Position numbers and translations under genes: made by a program. A stretch of 64,000 nt of DNA from Candidatus Pacearchaeota archaeon (lineage in GTDB: Archaea; Nanobdellota; Nanobdellia; Pacearchaeales; GW2011-AR1). This document shows positions 42,156-51,420 of the stretch, one piece after another. Under the pieces are notes generated by a model, which was not told where the DNA came from, did not search any database, and saw nothing but the letters and a program-made list of their open reading frames with translations. The stretch is from assembly GCA_018221285.1 (NCBI GenBank), contig JAAOYJ010000003.1:1-64000 (forward strand). Reading direction: 5' to 3'. How positions within the stretch are numbered: position 1 is the stretch's first letter; every line of letters begins with the position of its first letter.

Positions 42156-42398
42156 TTATGCTCCCATCAAAGCCATAAACTCATCCGCTAACACTTCAAT
42201 TTTATCCCATTCGTTTCCTGTAAAAGAATATAAACCATATCCTGGTTTAAATCGGGTATTTGGATAAATCCTTTTCACCCTTTGTTGCCTAATGTATTCA
42301 ACAGTTACCTCTTCAGGCTTAACACCATCAATCTTAGCAATTTCATTTATAAAAAAAGTTTCTAAATCTTTTATGTTCGATCCTTTAGAACGTTTCAT
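42156..42398 (-). CDS. Hypothetical protein near pilus genes (80 aa)
   Basis: Start at 42398 is suggested by a TATA TTAATAAATAC about 28 bases upstream; a longer frame from 42443 is possible. Soluble, with KDLETFFINEIAKIDGVKPEEVTVEYIRQQRVKR and a C-terminal helix. No family recognised. It lies between the pilins and the flaJ-like gene, all in the same direction. Confidence 0.55.
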   Translation of the reverse strand: MKRSKGSNIKDLETFFINEIAKIDGVKPEEVTVEYIRQQRVKRIYPNTRFKPGYGLYSFTGNEWDKIEVLADEFMALMGA

Positions 42399-42479
42399 AC
42401 AACTTTTAAAGAAACAGTATTTATTAACTTTATTCTTCTTCATTAACTACTACTTCCTCTCGAGCGAAGCGAGCCAATC

Positions 42480-44642
42480 CTAACCCCCCAATCCACCCAA
42501 CACAATCGTACTCAAGATAAACAAAGATATTGTAGACAATAAGGCGGTTCCAATGTATAATAAAATCCCTCTCTTCAGATTCTTTCCTGTCTTGTTTGTC
42601 TTCTCAAGTTTGTCTTCTCCTGAATCTATTGCAACCAATGTTCCTGTCAATATAAAAATTATCTGAACCAAATAAATTCCAATTATTATTTGCAAGTAAT
42701 ATGGAGGAATCATTTTTACTAAATCAAATATCTTCATAATATCTCCCATTCCTCCCATCCCTGCAGCCCCTGCCTCTCCTAAACCAGAAATATTCAACTT
42801 CTTTAAAATAGCTGTAATCATTGCTGCCAAACCAACAACAATTCCTGAAAGTAGAGGAGCCAAGAAAGTCATATTGCTCTTCATATCAGACACAATCTCT
42901 GCAAGCATATCTCTCAACCTATTAGTTATCTTCTGTATATTCTTAACATACTCTGAAATACTCATCAAACTAATCGCTGCAATCTTCAACCCCTTCTTCG
43001 AAGACTCAATAAGAACCCTCATACTTGTAGCAATTAAATCAGAAGGATAATAAATAATCGCCCCACGATTCGGATCAAAAATCGCCTTCTCAACACCCAT
43101 GCCCATCTGTCGAATATTATAATTAACTCTCTTAAAAAAATCCTGCGTCATCAAACCCTTCGACGATTCAGCAACCTTTGCAAAAATCAACTCAGGCGGA
43201 ACACCGTTTCCCATACGATTCCCTAATTGAAACAATGAATTATTAAACTCATTCTCGAGCTTCCGCGTCTTCTCCCTTTCAAGAATCAATTCTTTAGTTT
43301 TATTCTTATATGCCATCGAGAAAAACAAAGCAATCCCAAAAGGAATACACATCCCAAAAATCAGTGCACCAATTCCAAAAGGTCCTGCCAAACCATTTCC
43401 TGCTTCCACAAACCCAAAAAACTGTTCATCCCCAAACATTCCCAAACCAAGTTCTGTAAAAGTATAATCTTGCTGCAAGCCAATCATTCCAGGAATAGGA
43501 GTATATTGAAACACCAAAGGCAGCAAACCAATTATAAAAAATGGGAGGCAAATCAAAAACGCACGAAAATAAGGTTTATTACTTACATACTTAGGGTAAA
43601 GAGGATTCCTTTCCAACAGAGTCGACTCCCCATAACCTCCTGGCCTCAAAATCATAATCTTATCTGTAAGATAAAAAACAAAAAACGGAACAACCAGGTT
43701 AAACAAAATCATAACATGAATCCATCTAATATAATCTCCAATCATCGCAGAAGCTAAAGGCAATAAAGCCAGCCCAAGAGTGGGAAGCACAACTCCAAGC
43801 ATATAAACATTTGTCAGCGGGCTTCGAACATTATGCGTAAACTTCAACATCTTATCATAAACACCATCAAGAACAACCTGCAAACTCTTTTCTAAAATCA
43901 AAATTCTACGACTATTGTCCGGCTCAAACAAGCTACTCTCAATCAAATGAAAAGACTCTATAAACTCTGTAGAATAATCTCTCCAAACTTCAAGATAATT
44001 ATCAAGGCTTTCCTTTATCGTCGAGAACTTACCAACTGAAACATCATAAAAAACTTTTCTAAAATCAAGCGAGAGAGGATATTGAAGATGCTCTGAAGCA
44101 AAAGCGATCGCTTTCTCAAGATTAGGAGTATGCCTCATATAGACTACAATATACAAAATAGCAGGAACCATCTGACTCGACGCTTTGAGTCTCCATTTAT
44201 TCGCCAGCCGAGCAGGATATCCATTAACAAAATAAAATAAAAACAAAGCAAGAACAACCACTAAAAAGAAAAACAAAATTGGAAAAGCCCCAAAACTTCC
44301 TTTAATCAACGCAACTGCAACAGAAATCAACAATCCAATAACAAATACTCCAAGAAAAGTCATAACACTCAAGGTCAACGCCTGCCATGGTTCAATATCA
44401 AGATGCGCAACTTCAAGATGCCTCTGAATCTTATCCGCATCTTTTTTAGAAACCTTCAGCTTCACCAAACTTCCCAAACTCTTACACCATCTCTCAAACC
44501 TCGACAACTCTGGCGCCATCTCATCTCGAAACGTCCGATATTCCCTACTATAATTAACACTCTCAACAGGACTCGTCTTAATCTGGCTCTCAATCCGAGC
44601 CCCATGCTTATCAAGAATCTCTCTTACATTCTTTGGTGGCAT
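42480..44642 (-). CDS. FlaJ/TadC-type pilus assembly membrane protein
   Basis: 720 residues with two type II secretion F domains (cytoplasmic helical bundles near 150-290 and 470-600) between groups of membrane helices, the archaeal FlaJ layout (usual 550-600; longer here). It forms the membrane platform for FlaI. A short hairpin CTCGAGCGAAGCGAG (plus strand about 42454-42468) follows its stop. The FlaI gene lies 2.8 kb upstream, separated by three plus-strand genes. Confidence 0.87.
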   Translation of the reverse strand: MPPKNVREILDKHGARIESQIKTSPVESVNYSREYRTFRDEMAPELSRFERWCKSLGSLVKLKVSKKDADKIQRHLEVAHLDIEPWQALTLSVMTFLGVFVIGLLISVAVALIKGSFGAFPILFFFLVVVLALFLFYFVNGYPARLANKWRLKASSQMVPAILYIVVYMRHTPNLEKAIAFASEHLQYPLSLDFRKVFYDVSVGKFSTIKESLDNYLEVWRDYSTEFIESFHLIESSLFEPDNSRRILILEKSLQVVLDGVYDKMLKFTHNVRSPLTNVYMLGVVLPTLGLALLPLASAMIGDYIRWIHVMILFNLVVPFFVFYLTDKIMILRPGGYGESTLLERNPLYPKYVSNKPYFRAFLICLPFFIIGLLPLVFQYTPIPGMIGLQQDYTFTELGLGMFGDEQFFGFVEAGNGLAGPFGIGALIFGMCIPFGIALFFSMAYKNKTKELILEREKTRKLENEFNNSLFQLGNRMGNGVPPELIFAKVAESSKGLMTQDFFKRVNYNIRQMGMGVEKAIFDPNRGAIIYYPSDLIATSMRVLIESSKKGLKIAAISLMSISEYVKNIQKITNRLRDMLAEIVSDMKSNMTFLAPLLSGIVVGLAAMITAILKKLNISGLGEAGAAGMGGMGDIMKIFDLVKMIPPYYLQIIIGIYLVQIIFILTGTLVAIDSGEDKLEKTNKTGKNLKRGILLYIGTALLSTISLFILSTIVLGGLGG

Positions 44643-44757
44643 TTTATCAACTCTTTTAGTTATTAATTAGAAGTAATGAAATATTGTTAATAAATGTTTG
44701 CGGGGAGAAAGCTAATTTGATGGCGAAGTTTTTTATATTCCTTAATATTAGTATTGT

Positions 44758-45087
44758 ATGTTTAATGGAACAAAAATTGAAAAGAAAGTGGATATTGCAA
44801 ACTTTTTGGAATTTCTCAAAGATTATAAAAAAGAACAAATTGAATGTACTCACCATACATTCTTCAGGTTAAGTGAAAAACAGAGGAAAATATTTACTTG
44901 TAAACAATTAAGAGAAATTATTACTACAAAAAGACCATTTTTAGTAGGTATTCAATATAATCAAAATTATGCAATATTTTACAAACATCAGAATAAAAAC
45001 TTAAAGATAATAGTAAATTTTAATAATCGAAAGGTTAAAATAGTTACGTTCTATTTTATAGAAGAATGGCAAATACCAAAAATATAA
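44758..45087 (+). CDS. DUF4258-like putative toxin
   Basis: 109 residues. Begins with a charged helix, then CTHHTFFRLSEKQRKIFTCKQLREIIT, similar to the T/HxH-R opening of DUF4258 small RelE-like proteins, and beta strands (GIQYNQNYAIFYKH, LKIIVNF, VKIVTFYFIEEW). The next gene overlaps it by 22 bases. DUF4258 and DUF2283 often form pairs. TATA TTTTATATT is about 26 bases upstream. Confidence 0.6.
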   Translation: MFNGTKIEKKVDIANFLEFLKDYKKEQIECTHHTFFRLSEKQRKIFTCKQLREIITTKRPFLVGIQYNQNYAIFYKHQNKNLKIIVNFNNRKVKIVTFYFIEEWQIPKI

Positions 45088-45455
45088 AACCAAGAAATTT
45101 AGAAGCCAAAGGAGAAATGGGCTATGATTATGTAAATGATATTCTATTTTTTAAGGTGAAAAACAGAGAGTATGATTATTCTATAGAATTTCAAAACATG
45201 GTGATAGATATTGACGCTGAGAAATTTGTAGTTGGAATACAGATCTTTGAAGCATCCAAATTTCTGAGAATGTCCAAGATAAATTTAAGGGAAATTCCTA
45301 AATGGCAATTTAAGGCAAAAATTGAAGGAAATGTTATAGAACTTCGCCTTAATTATGAATTACAAATAAGAAATAAGATTTATGAAAAAAGCCCAATAAT
45401 AATTCAGGAAAACAAATCAGGTCTTCCAAGCTCTCAAATGGTCACAACGATTTAG
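45066..45455 (+). CDS. DUF2283 protein, putative antitoxin partner
   Basis: 129 residues. YDYVNDILFFKVKNREYDYSIEF...VIDIDAEKFVVGIQIFEASKFL matches DUF2283 (usual pattern: YDxxxDxLYI...D...GIEIxxAS). It lies downstream of and overlapping the DUF4258-like gene. The C-terminal half is an additional soluble part. Pairing suggests a toxin-antitoxin type module; no activity is shown. Confidence 0.65.
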   Translation: MANTKNIKPRNLEAKGEMGYDYVNDILFFKVKNREYDYSIEFQNMVIDIDAEKFVVGIQIFEASKFLRMSKINLREIPKWQFKAKIEGNVIELRLNYELQIRNKIYEKSPIIIQENKSGLPSSQMVTTI

Positions 45456-45596
45456 AATTTTTTGGAAGAATCATTTAAATCTCTTAAATTCTTATCCTAA
45501 TACTCTATAGAACAAAAGTATTCTAAAGAAGTAACAAGTGGTTTGGGATTAAAGATTGTCAGTTAAAATTTTAAAGATGCAAATATTTGAAAATAG

Positions 45597-47324
45597 ATGA
45601 AAATCTTATTAAAAAAATATTTTGGATATGATAATTTCAGACCAATGCAAGAAGAGATTATAAATAAGGTTCTCCAAAAGAAAGATACATTTGTTCTTAT
45701 GCCAACGGGGGGAGGAAAATCTCTTTGTTATCAACTTCCTGCACTAAAATTTGAGGGAATTACCATTGTAATCTCTCCCCTTATTTCTCTTATGAAAGAC
45801 CAAGTAGATAATCTAAAAGCAAATGGAATTAGCGCCGAATATATTAATTCATCACTCTCATTTGAAGAGATTATTGAAATTCAGAGAAAAATCAGAGAAA
45901 AAGAAACACAAATCCTCTACATCGCTCCTGAAAGATTAGCATCAGAAGAATTTAAATCATTTTTAACAGCATTACAAATAAGTTTAATTGCTATTGATGA
46001 AGCCCATTGCATTTCTGAATGGGGGCATGATTTCCGACAAGAATACAGAAATTTAAAATTCCTAAAAATAGCTTTTCCAAGAGTCCCAATAATTGCTCTG
46101 ACAGCAACAGCTACAGAAAAAGTAAAAGAAGATATCTTAAAACAATTATCTCTAAAAGAGCCACAAGTATTTGTCTCAAGTTTTGACAGAAAAAACCTTA
46201 ACTTAATTGTTATTGAAAAAAAGAGGGCTCTTAATAAAATTCTAGCAATATTAAAAAAATATAAAAAAGAGTCAGTAATTATTTACTGCTTTTCCCGTAA
46301 AGATTCTGAAAACATTGCCCAAAGATTAAGAGAAAATGGATTTAATGCTCTTCCTTATCATGCAGGACTTAACAATGAAATAAGAAAACATAATCAAGAA
46401 TTATTTATTAAAGATGAAGTAAACATAATCGTGGCGACAATTGCATTCGGCATGGGGATTGACAAACCAGATGTTAGGTTAATAATACACCACACATTTC
46501 CAAAAACACTTGAAGGTTATTATCAAGAAATTGGGAGGGCCGGACGTGATGGGATTCCAAGCGATTGTATTCTATTCTATTCCTGGGGGGACAAAAGAAA
46601 ACACGAATTTTTTATTAATCAACTTACAGATGAATTTACTCAAGAGAAAGAAAGAGTTAAATTAAGAAAAGTAATGAATTATTGTGAATGTGTTTCTTGT
46701 AGAAGAAAGCATGTACTAAGATACTTTGGTGAAAATTTTCCAAGAGATAATTGTAATGGTTGCGATATTTGTTTGGAATTTCCTGAAATAAAAGAAAGTG
46801 TTCTAAAAGATAAAGTAAGACTCAAAAAAGAAAGGAAAATATTAGATTACAACAAAAATCTATTTGAAAAATTACGAACCTTAAGGAAGCAAATTGCTAA
46901 TGAAAGGAATGTTCCTCCTTTTGTTATATTTGGTGATTTTTCTTTACAGGAAATGGCATATTATCTCCCCAACAATAAAGAAGGATTATTAGAGATTAAC
47001 GGTGTTGGAGAACATAAATTAAAAGATTTTGGATATTTATTCTTAGAGGCCATCAATGAATACCTCAAAGAAAACAATCTTGATTCTGTGACAATTCCTC
47101 AAAAGGATGAAACAAAGGTTGATTCAAAAACAGATTATCATAAACGATTAGAAGAAATCAAAGAAAAGTTCCCAAATGCGTATGAGCCATGGGAAGAAGA
47201 GGAAGATAATAAACTAAAAGATTTATATTCTAAAAATATTCTTATTGATGAAATTGCACAAATTCTAAAAAGACAACCAAGTGCGATTCGATCTCGGTTG
47301 AAGAAAGTTGGGCTTTTGGAGTAG
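45597..47324 (+). CDS. recQ: RecQ-family ATP-dependent DNA helicase
   Basis: 575 residues. Walker A MPTGGGKSLCYQLPA (about 33), DEAHCISEWGHDFR (about 134), LTATAT, GMGIDKPDVRL and QEIGRAGRDG are RecQ signatures. A zinc cluster (YCECVSCRRKH...CNGCDICLE) and an HRDC-like domain (LFEKLRTLRKQIANERN...EINGVGEHKLKDFG) follow. The end has a Myb-like helix-turn-helix. It unwinds forked or recombining DNA. RecQ of bacterial type is rare in archaea, so gain by transfer is possible. Confidence 0.92.
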   Translation: MKILLKKYFGYDNFRPMQEEIINKVLQKKDTFVLMPTGGGKSLCYQLPALKFEGITIVISPLISLMKDQVDNLKANGISAEYINSSLSFEEIIEIQRKIREKETQILYIAPERLASEEFKSFLTALQISLIAIDEAHCISEWGHDFRQEYRNLKFLKIAFPRVPIIALTATATEKVKEDILKQLSLKEPQVFVSSFDRKNLNLIVIEKKRALNKILAILKKYKKESVIIYCFSRKDSENIAQRLRENGFNALPYHAGLNNEIRKHNQELFIKDEVNIIVATIAFGMGIDKPDVRLIIHHTFPKTLEGYYQEIGRAGRDGIPSDCILFYSWGDKRKHEFFINQLTDEFTQEKERVKLRKVMNYCECVSCRRKHVLRYFGENFPRDNCNGCDICLEFPEIKESVLKDKVRLKKERKILDYNKNLFEKLRTLRKQIANERNVPPFVIFGDFSLQEMAYYLPNNKEGLLEINGVGEHKLKDFGYLFLEAINEYLKENNLDSVTIPQKDETKVDSKTDYHKRLEEIKEKFPNAYEPWEEEEDNKLKDLYSKNILIDEIAQILKRQPSAIRSRLKKVGLLE

Positions 47325-47365
47325 ATTGGTTTGGCCCATTATTCTTCATTTCAAACCCCCTCTCC

Positions 47366-47406
47366 ATTCAACCATACGACAAATGACTATGTCATTTGAA
47401 GATGGA
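47366..47406 (-). repeat. Hairpin element and displaced flaI-like 3' end
   Basis: After the FlaI-like stop (47407) the minus strand has the hairpin CAAATGAC-ATA-GTCATTTG (47380-47398), then ATGGTTGAAT (47366-47375), ten bases identical to part of the gene's last codons (TGG TTG AAT CAG GAG..., 47434-47443). In the same frame it continues as GGA GAG GGG GTT TGA. Confidence 0.55.
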
Positions 47407-49692
47407 TTAAATTCTTAATTTCTTAATCTCCTGATTCAACCATTTCTGCCATTCTGGGAAAACTCTTTCCCCTAAAGGAAGTCCAATCTCTTGATGAATC
47501 TCGTCAGAAATCTTATGGAACATATGATTCGATAGAGTGTTGAACTTTGATTCAAGAATATCTGCGTTTCCTGTTTTCTCCGCAACTTCTACAATCTCTT
47601 TCTTCATCTTTGCCCTCAATAAAATATTATCATAAACAGCATCCCAGTTTCCAGCCCAGCCCTTTACATTCGACGCAATACTCTTAATTATCTCACTATC
47701 ACCATTAATCAAATCCTCTGTAGGCTCAAGCTCATCCTTCTCAACATTATACTTCATCAAATCAACAAACCCCTTCTCCTCCATAGGATCTTTAGTCCAA
47801 TGCTTCCTAACCTCTGTAATCTGTAGAACTCTTCTCCATGAATGCATTCCATCAGGGGACTTTATCGGATTACAAACAGTAATTATATCTGTTGCCTTGA
47901 AACTCGTAGCAGGAACTCCCAAGTCATTCACAACCCTATCAAAAACCCCGTAAGGAGACGCGCCATGGATAGTACCCGCAACAACATTCGCCAGCGCACC
48001 AACCCTCATCGCCTCATAAAGCGCCTTCGCCTCAACACTTCTAACCTCTCCCATAATCAGACAACTATCTCCCAACCTCAAACTTGTCCTAATCCCATCA
48101 TCTGCAGAAACTTCTGTCGTTGTCTTCAATAAAGCAGACCGAACCTTCATCCTCAAAATATCATACTTCAACTTTCTCAAAGATTCAACAGGCAACTCCA
48201 AAGAATCCTCTATCACAATCACCCTATGTTTAGGAATAATTTCTAACATCAAACTCCCAAGCAGAGAAGTCTTACCAGAACTCCTTGTCCCAGCAACCAA
48301 AAGCGTCCTTGAACCATCAATCATAAAACTGAGCAAACCAGCACCAAAAGGATTAAGCATTTTATTTTTTATAAACAACGGCAATGTCCATGGAGCTTCT
48401 CTATGTCTTCTGATAGCATAAGCCAACCCGTCAGGAGACAACGGCTTTTGAATGATCGCGATCCTCGCCCGAATCTTTCCAATCTCCAACTGAGTATCCA
48501 AAATCGGATTCGCCTCATCCAAGGGCCTCCCAGAAATCATTCTAAACTTCGCAGCCCATGAATCAACATCCTCCTGACTCGGCAAAATATTCGTCGAACA
48601 TTCATCATACTCCTGATGCCTCAAAAAAATATTCGTCTGCGGAATCGGCGCATTCAAAACAATGTCCTGCAAATTCCTATCTTGAAGTAAAACTTCAATA
48701 AGCCCAAAACCAATCGTGTGCCTAACAAGAATCGTCGACAATTTATTCAAATCAGTATAACTCAACTTAATCCCTTTATTCTGCGCAAGGTCCTGCAACA
48801 AATCCTTTGCAATATTAAAGAAAACCTGTCGCGTCCTCTCTGTATCTGTAAACTCTTCTGCCTTGGGCTGGTGCTCAATCAAAACCCCTCGCGCCAGATT
48901 CAAAAGCAAATTCTGCTCTTCACTTAAAGTATTCTCAGGAGGGATCAGATGGTATATCAACTTCGCCTCATCCTTTTTCCTAAGAATATTCACAAGTGAA
49001 ACATCAAAGTCCTCCCCAATTTCATACTGATCAACAATCTCTGCATCACTCGGCAAATCCGAAACAAGCCGAGTAAAAGTAAAATTAGGAATCACGTCTG
49101 GTTTGAAGATCTTATGATAAATCTCTCTATCCCCTCTTTTATAATTATCAAGCGAGGGAATCGCAGACCGTATCATCCGCGTCTTCTCCAACAACAAAAA
49201 AATCCTCTCCAACAAATTAAGATAATTCTGCTGGTCTGTCTTATATTGAATTGGCGCCTTCTCCAAAAAAATCCTCGCATTAATAATCAACTTCTTCAAC
49301 TCTGCATAAGCTGCAATAGGATCCTGCTTTAACCAGAAAAGAAAAGAAAAAACCTCATTATATCTTGGTGTAAAAAACTGCGCCTGATTCGTAATAAGAT
49401 TCTTCTGAGACAAAATACTCTCATGCTTAACAAGATAAACATAAAGCTGCGCAATCTCCAAAAGAGCAGATGTCTCCTCAAAATCATAATTATAATTTTT
49501 CTGTTGAACAAGAATCACTCTCGAAACATTCTGGTTCTCCACTAAAAAATCAACCACCTTTTCCATAACTTTCGGATAATCAGAAATACTCGGAACATAA
49601 GGCGCCCCAATATAATTAATATAAAGTATGTCCTCTCCTCCTTCTCTCTGAACTTCAGACGAATATAACTTAGCCCCTTTTTGAAATTGCAT
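47407..49692 (-). CDS. FlaI/TadA-type secretion ATPase
   Basis: 761 residues. An N-terminal region (about 1-300) precedes the ATPase core: RISGRPLDEANP, Walker A GTRSSGKTSLL (about 470), Asp box VIVIEDSLELP, Walker B GEVRSVEAKALYEAMR and His box AGTIHGASPYGV. This is a type II/IV secretion ATPase that powers pilus assembly with the FlaJ-type protein at 42480. TATA near 49718 gives a leaderless start. Confidence 0.9.
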   Translation of the reverse strand: MQFQKGAKLYSSEVQREGGEDILYINYIGAPYVPSISDYPKVMEKVVDFLVENQNVSRVILVQQKNYNYDFEETSALLEIAQLYVYLVKHESILSQKNLITNQAQFFTPRYNEVFSFLFWLKQDPIAAYAELKKLIINARIFLEKAPIQYKTDQQNYLNLLERIFLLLEKTRMIRSAIPSLDNYKRGDREIYHKIFKPDVIPNFTFTRLVSDLPSDAEIVDQYEIGEDFDVSLVNILRKKDEAKLIYHLIPPENTLSEEQNLLLNLARGVLIEHQPKAEEFTDTERTRQVFFNIAKDLLQDLAQNKGIKLSYTDLNKLSTILVRHTIGFGLIEVLLQDRNLQDIVLNAPIPQTNIFLRHQEYDECSTNILPSQEDVDSWAAKFRMISGRPLDEANPILDTQLEIGKIRARIAIIQKPLSPDGLAYAIRRHREAPWTLPLFIKNKMLNPFGAGLLSFMIDGSRTLLVAGTRSSGKTSLLGSLMLEIIPKHRVIVIEDSLELPVESLRKLKYDILRMKVRSALLKTTTEVSADDGIRTSLRLGDSCLIMGEVRSVEAKALYEAMRVGALANVVAGTIHGASPYGVFDRVVNDLGVPATSFKATDIITVCNPIKSPDGMHSWRRVLQITEVRKHWTKDPMEEKGFVDLMKYNVEKDELEPTEDLINGDSEIIKSIASNVKGWAGNWDAVYDNILLRAKMKKEIVEVAEKTGNADILESKFNTLSNHMFHKISDEIHQEIGLPLGERVFPEWQKWLNQEIKKLRI

Positions 49693-49770
49693 GGATAAGG
49701 AAAGAAGTTTAAGTTTTTAATTTTTTGTATAAACAAAAACAAATTTAAACCCTCTTAACTTAAATCTTGT

Positions 49771-50088
49771 ATGGAGAGTGAAGAGGCTGAATATGGTGGA
49801 CCCATGATGGGTGATGCCAGTATGAAAATAAGAGATCTTGAAGAAAAGCAGAGGATTCTCAAAGACCGACTTCTTTTAATAGGCCAAAATCTTATAGAAA
49901 CTAAAGAAAAAACAAATAGTGATATTTTAGAAATTAAAAAAAATATAGAAATAATCAATCAAAATATGGAGAGGTTAATCGCATTTTTGGAAACTGCTTC
50001 AAGCGAATTTCCAAAGTTTGCAAAAAAAGAAGATTTGGAAATCCTGTCAAAACAGGCAAAAATGTTTCAACCTCTAAAATTAAAATAA
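49771..50088 (+). CDS. Coiled-coil protein, possibly pilus associated (105 aa)
   Basis: Acidic start, then a long coiled coil (about 18-80: IRDLEEKQRILKDRLLLIGQNLIETK). It resembles the coiled-coil accessory proteins next to archaellum ATPases (FlaC/D/E or similar) in layout only. Divergent from FlaI by about 80 bases, and one base before the next gene. Confidence 0.65.
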   Translation: MESEEAEYGGPMMGDASMKIRDLEEKQRILKDRLLLIGQNLIETKEKTNSDILEIKKNIEIINQNMERLIAFLETASSEFPKFAKKEDLEILSKQAKMFQPLKLK

Positions 50089-50089
50089 A

Positions 50090-50800
50090 ATGGGAACATT
50101 GGAACAAGTAACACAATTGAAAGCACAAGGAAGTTCTGACGAGGACATAATCAATAAATTGCAACAACAAGGAGTTTCTCCAAAAGAGATAAATGATGCT
50201 CTTGGCCAATCTCAAATTAAAAGTGCAGTTTCTGATTCAGCAACCCCAGAAGGAATGGAACCTTCTGTAATGCAACAAGGAAGCGGAGCCCCACAAATAC
50301 AAGAAATGTCAGGCCAAGACCTATATACTCCCCAACCCATGCAAGCAGCGCCTCCACAACAAGGGTATGCCGCCCCTCAACAAGAATATTATCAGGAAGG
50401 CGGAGGCTATGGTGCAGAATATGCTCCAGAAGGAATTGACACAGGAACCATGATTGAAATTGCTGAACAAGTTTTTTCAGAAAAAATCAAGAAACTCCAT
50501 AAACAAGTCGGAGAGATTAACGAATTCAAAACTTTGGCCCAAACAAAATTAGATAATTTATCTGAAAGAGTAAAAAAGATAGAGACAACAATGGACAAGC
50601 TTCAAATTGCAATTCTTGATAAAGTTGGATCTTATGGGAAAAACTTAGAAGGAATAAAAAAAGAAATGTCAATGATGCAAGATTCTTTTGGGAAGATGGT
50701 TAAACATTCAACACGACATGTTGCCCATCCTGTAAAACACATAACTACATCTACTCCAGAAAAAACTATTTCTAAAAAGAAAGTTGCTAAGAAAAAATAA
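50090..50800 (+). CDS. Gln/Pro-rich protein with coiled coil (236 aa)
   Basis: Residues 1-45 carry a helix-turn-helix-like or UBA-like repeat (QLKAQGSSDEDIINKLQQQGVSPKEINDAL), a Gln/Pro/Tyr-rich linker (about 60-115), a coiled coil (about 118-200) and a basic His/Lys tail. Cytoplasmic. Paired with the 105-aa coiled-coil protein; maybe a scaffold for the FlaI platform. Confidence 0.68.
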   Translation: MGTLEQVTQLKAQGSSDEDIINKLQQQGVSPKEINDALGQSQIKSAVSDSATPEGMEPSVMQQGSGAPQIQEMSGQDLYTPQPMQAAPPQQGYAAPQQEYYQEGGGYGAEYAPEGIDTGTMIEIAEQVFSEKIKKLHKQVGEINEFKTLAQTKLDNLSERVKKIETTMDKLQIAILDKVGSYGKNLEGIKKEMSMMQDSFGKMVKHSTRHVAHPVKHITTSTPEKTISKKKVAKKK

Positions 50801-50808
50801 TTAAATGT

Positions 50809-51378
50809 TTAAGATTCTCCCCTAAGTGCTCTTGCTAAAGGAGATTTATCTGGTGAAGTTGATATGCTTCCAGAACCAACAATAATCGCAAGTGCAAGAA
50901 GAATTACAACAACACCTGCAATCATTGGCCAATTATTACTCCACCACCCTGCAGAAGACCACCCAACTACTCCCGCAGTTTGAACCAATATTACTACTAC
51001 CACTATTGCCGAGATTCCCATCAAAGTATAAGTTATACCTTTAGAATCAGGGTCTGCGAATAAACCTACCACAATCAAAATAATTAAAATAATCGCCAAA
51101 CCAACTCCCAACCTAGGAAAAACTTCTGAAAAAAATTGCGGAACAATATCAAATTGTAATGCCATCAGACCAACCACAAAAGCAATTATTCCACTTATAG
51201 ATTTATTATCATCAAAGATTTTTGTTCTTTGTAAAATCCCAAAAATTATTGAAAAAATTAACAAGAACGGGAGAAGGTAACTAAAGAACCCATATTGTTC
51301 CCAATAATTTAGCATAGTTCCAATTGCTCCATCTCCAGCATAAGAACCATAAGAAGCTAACATTAACTTGCCAATCAT
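50809..51378 (-). CDS. Membrane protein with about five helices (189 aa), paralogue A
   Basis: Helices near 27-48, 60-80, 88-108, 115-137 and 148-168. LLPFLLIFSIIFGILQRTKIF...IIAFVVGL resembles the 165-aa protein at 51421 (LPFILIWTIVFAILRKTKIL...LVAFVIGF), so the two are old paralogues. No family recognised; lies near pilus genes. Confidence 0.68.
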   Translation of the reverse strand: MIGKLMLASYGSYAGDGAIGTMLNYWEQYGFFSYLLPFLLIFSIIFGILQRTKIFDDNKSISGIIAFVVGLMALQFDIVPQFFSEVFPRLGVGLAIILIILIVVGLFADPDSKGITYTLMGISAIVVVVILVQTAGVVGWSSAGWWSNNWPMIAGVVVILLALAIIVGSGSISTSPDKSPLARALRGES

Positions 51379-51420
51379 ATAAGAATTTATGAAATAAGAT
51401 TTAAATATGTTTCTAAAAAA

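Noticed and set aside
42454-42468. Hairpin CTCGAGCGAAGCGAG after flaJ as another gene-end element
   Set aside because: The hairpin is real, but no repeat of the flaJ end was found downstream.
45577-45600. Short ORF before recQ (MQIFENR) as displaced start
   Set aside because: The TATA spacing fits the recQ ATG itself, and similarity is only M.I; probably chance.
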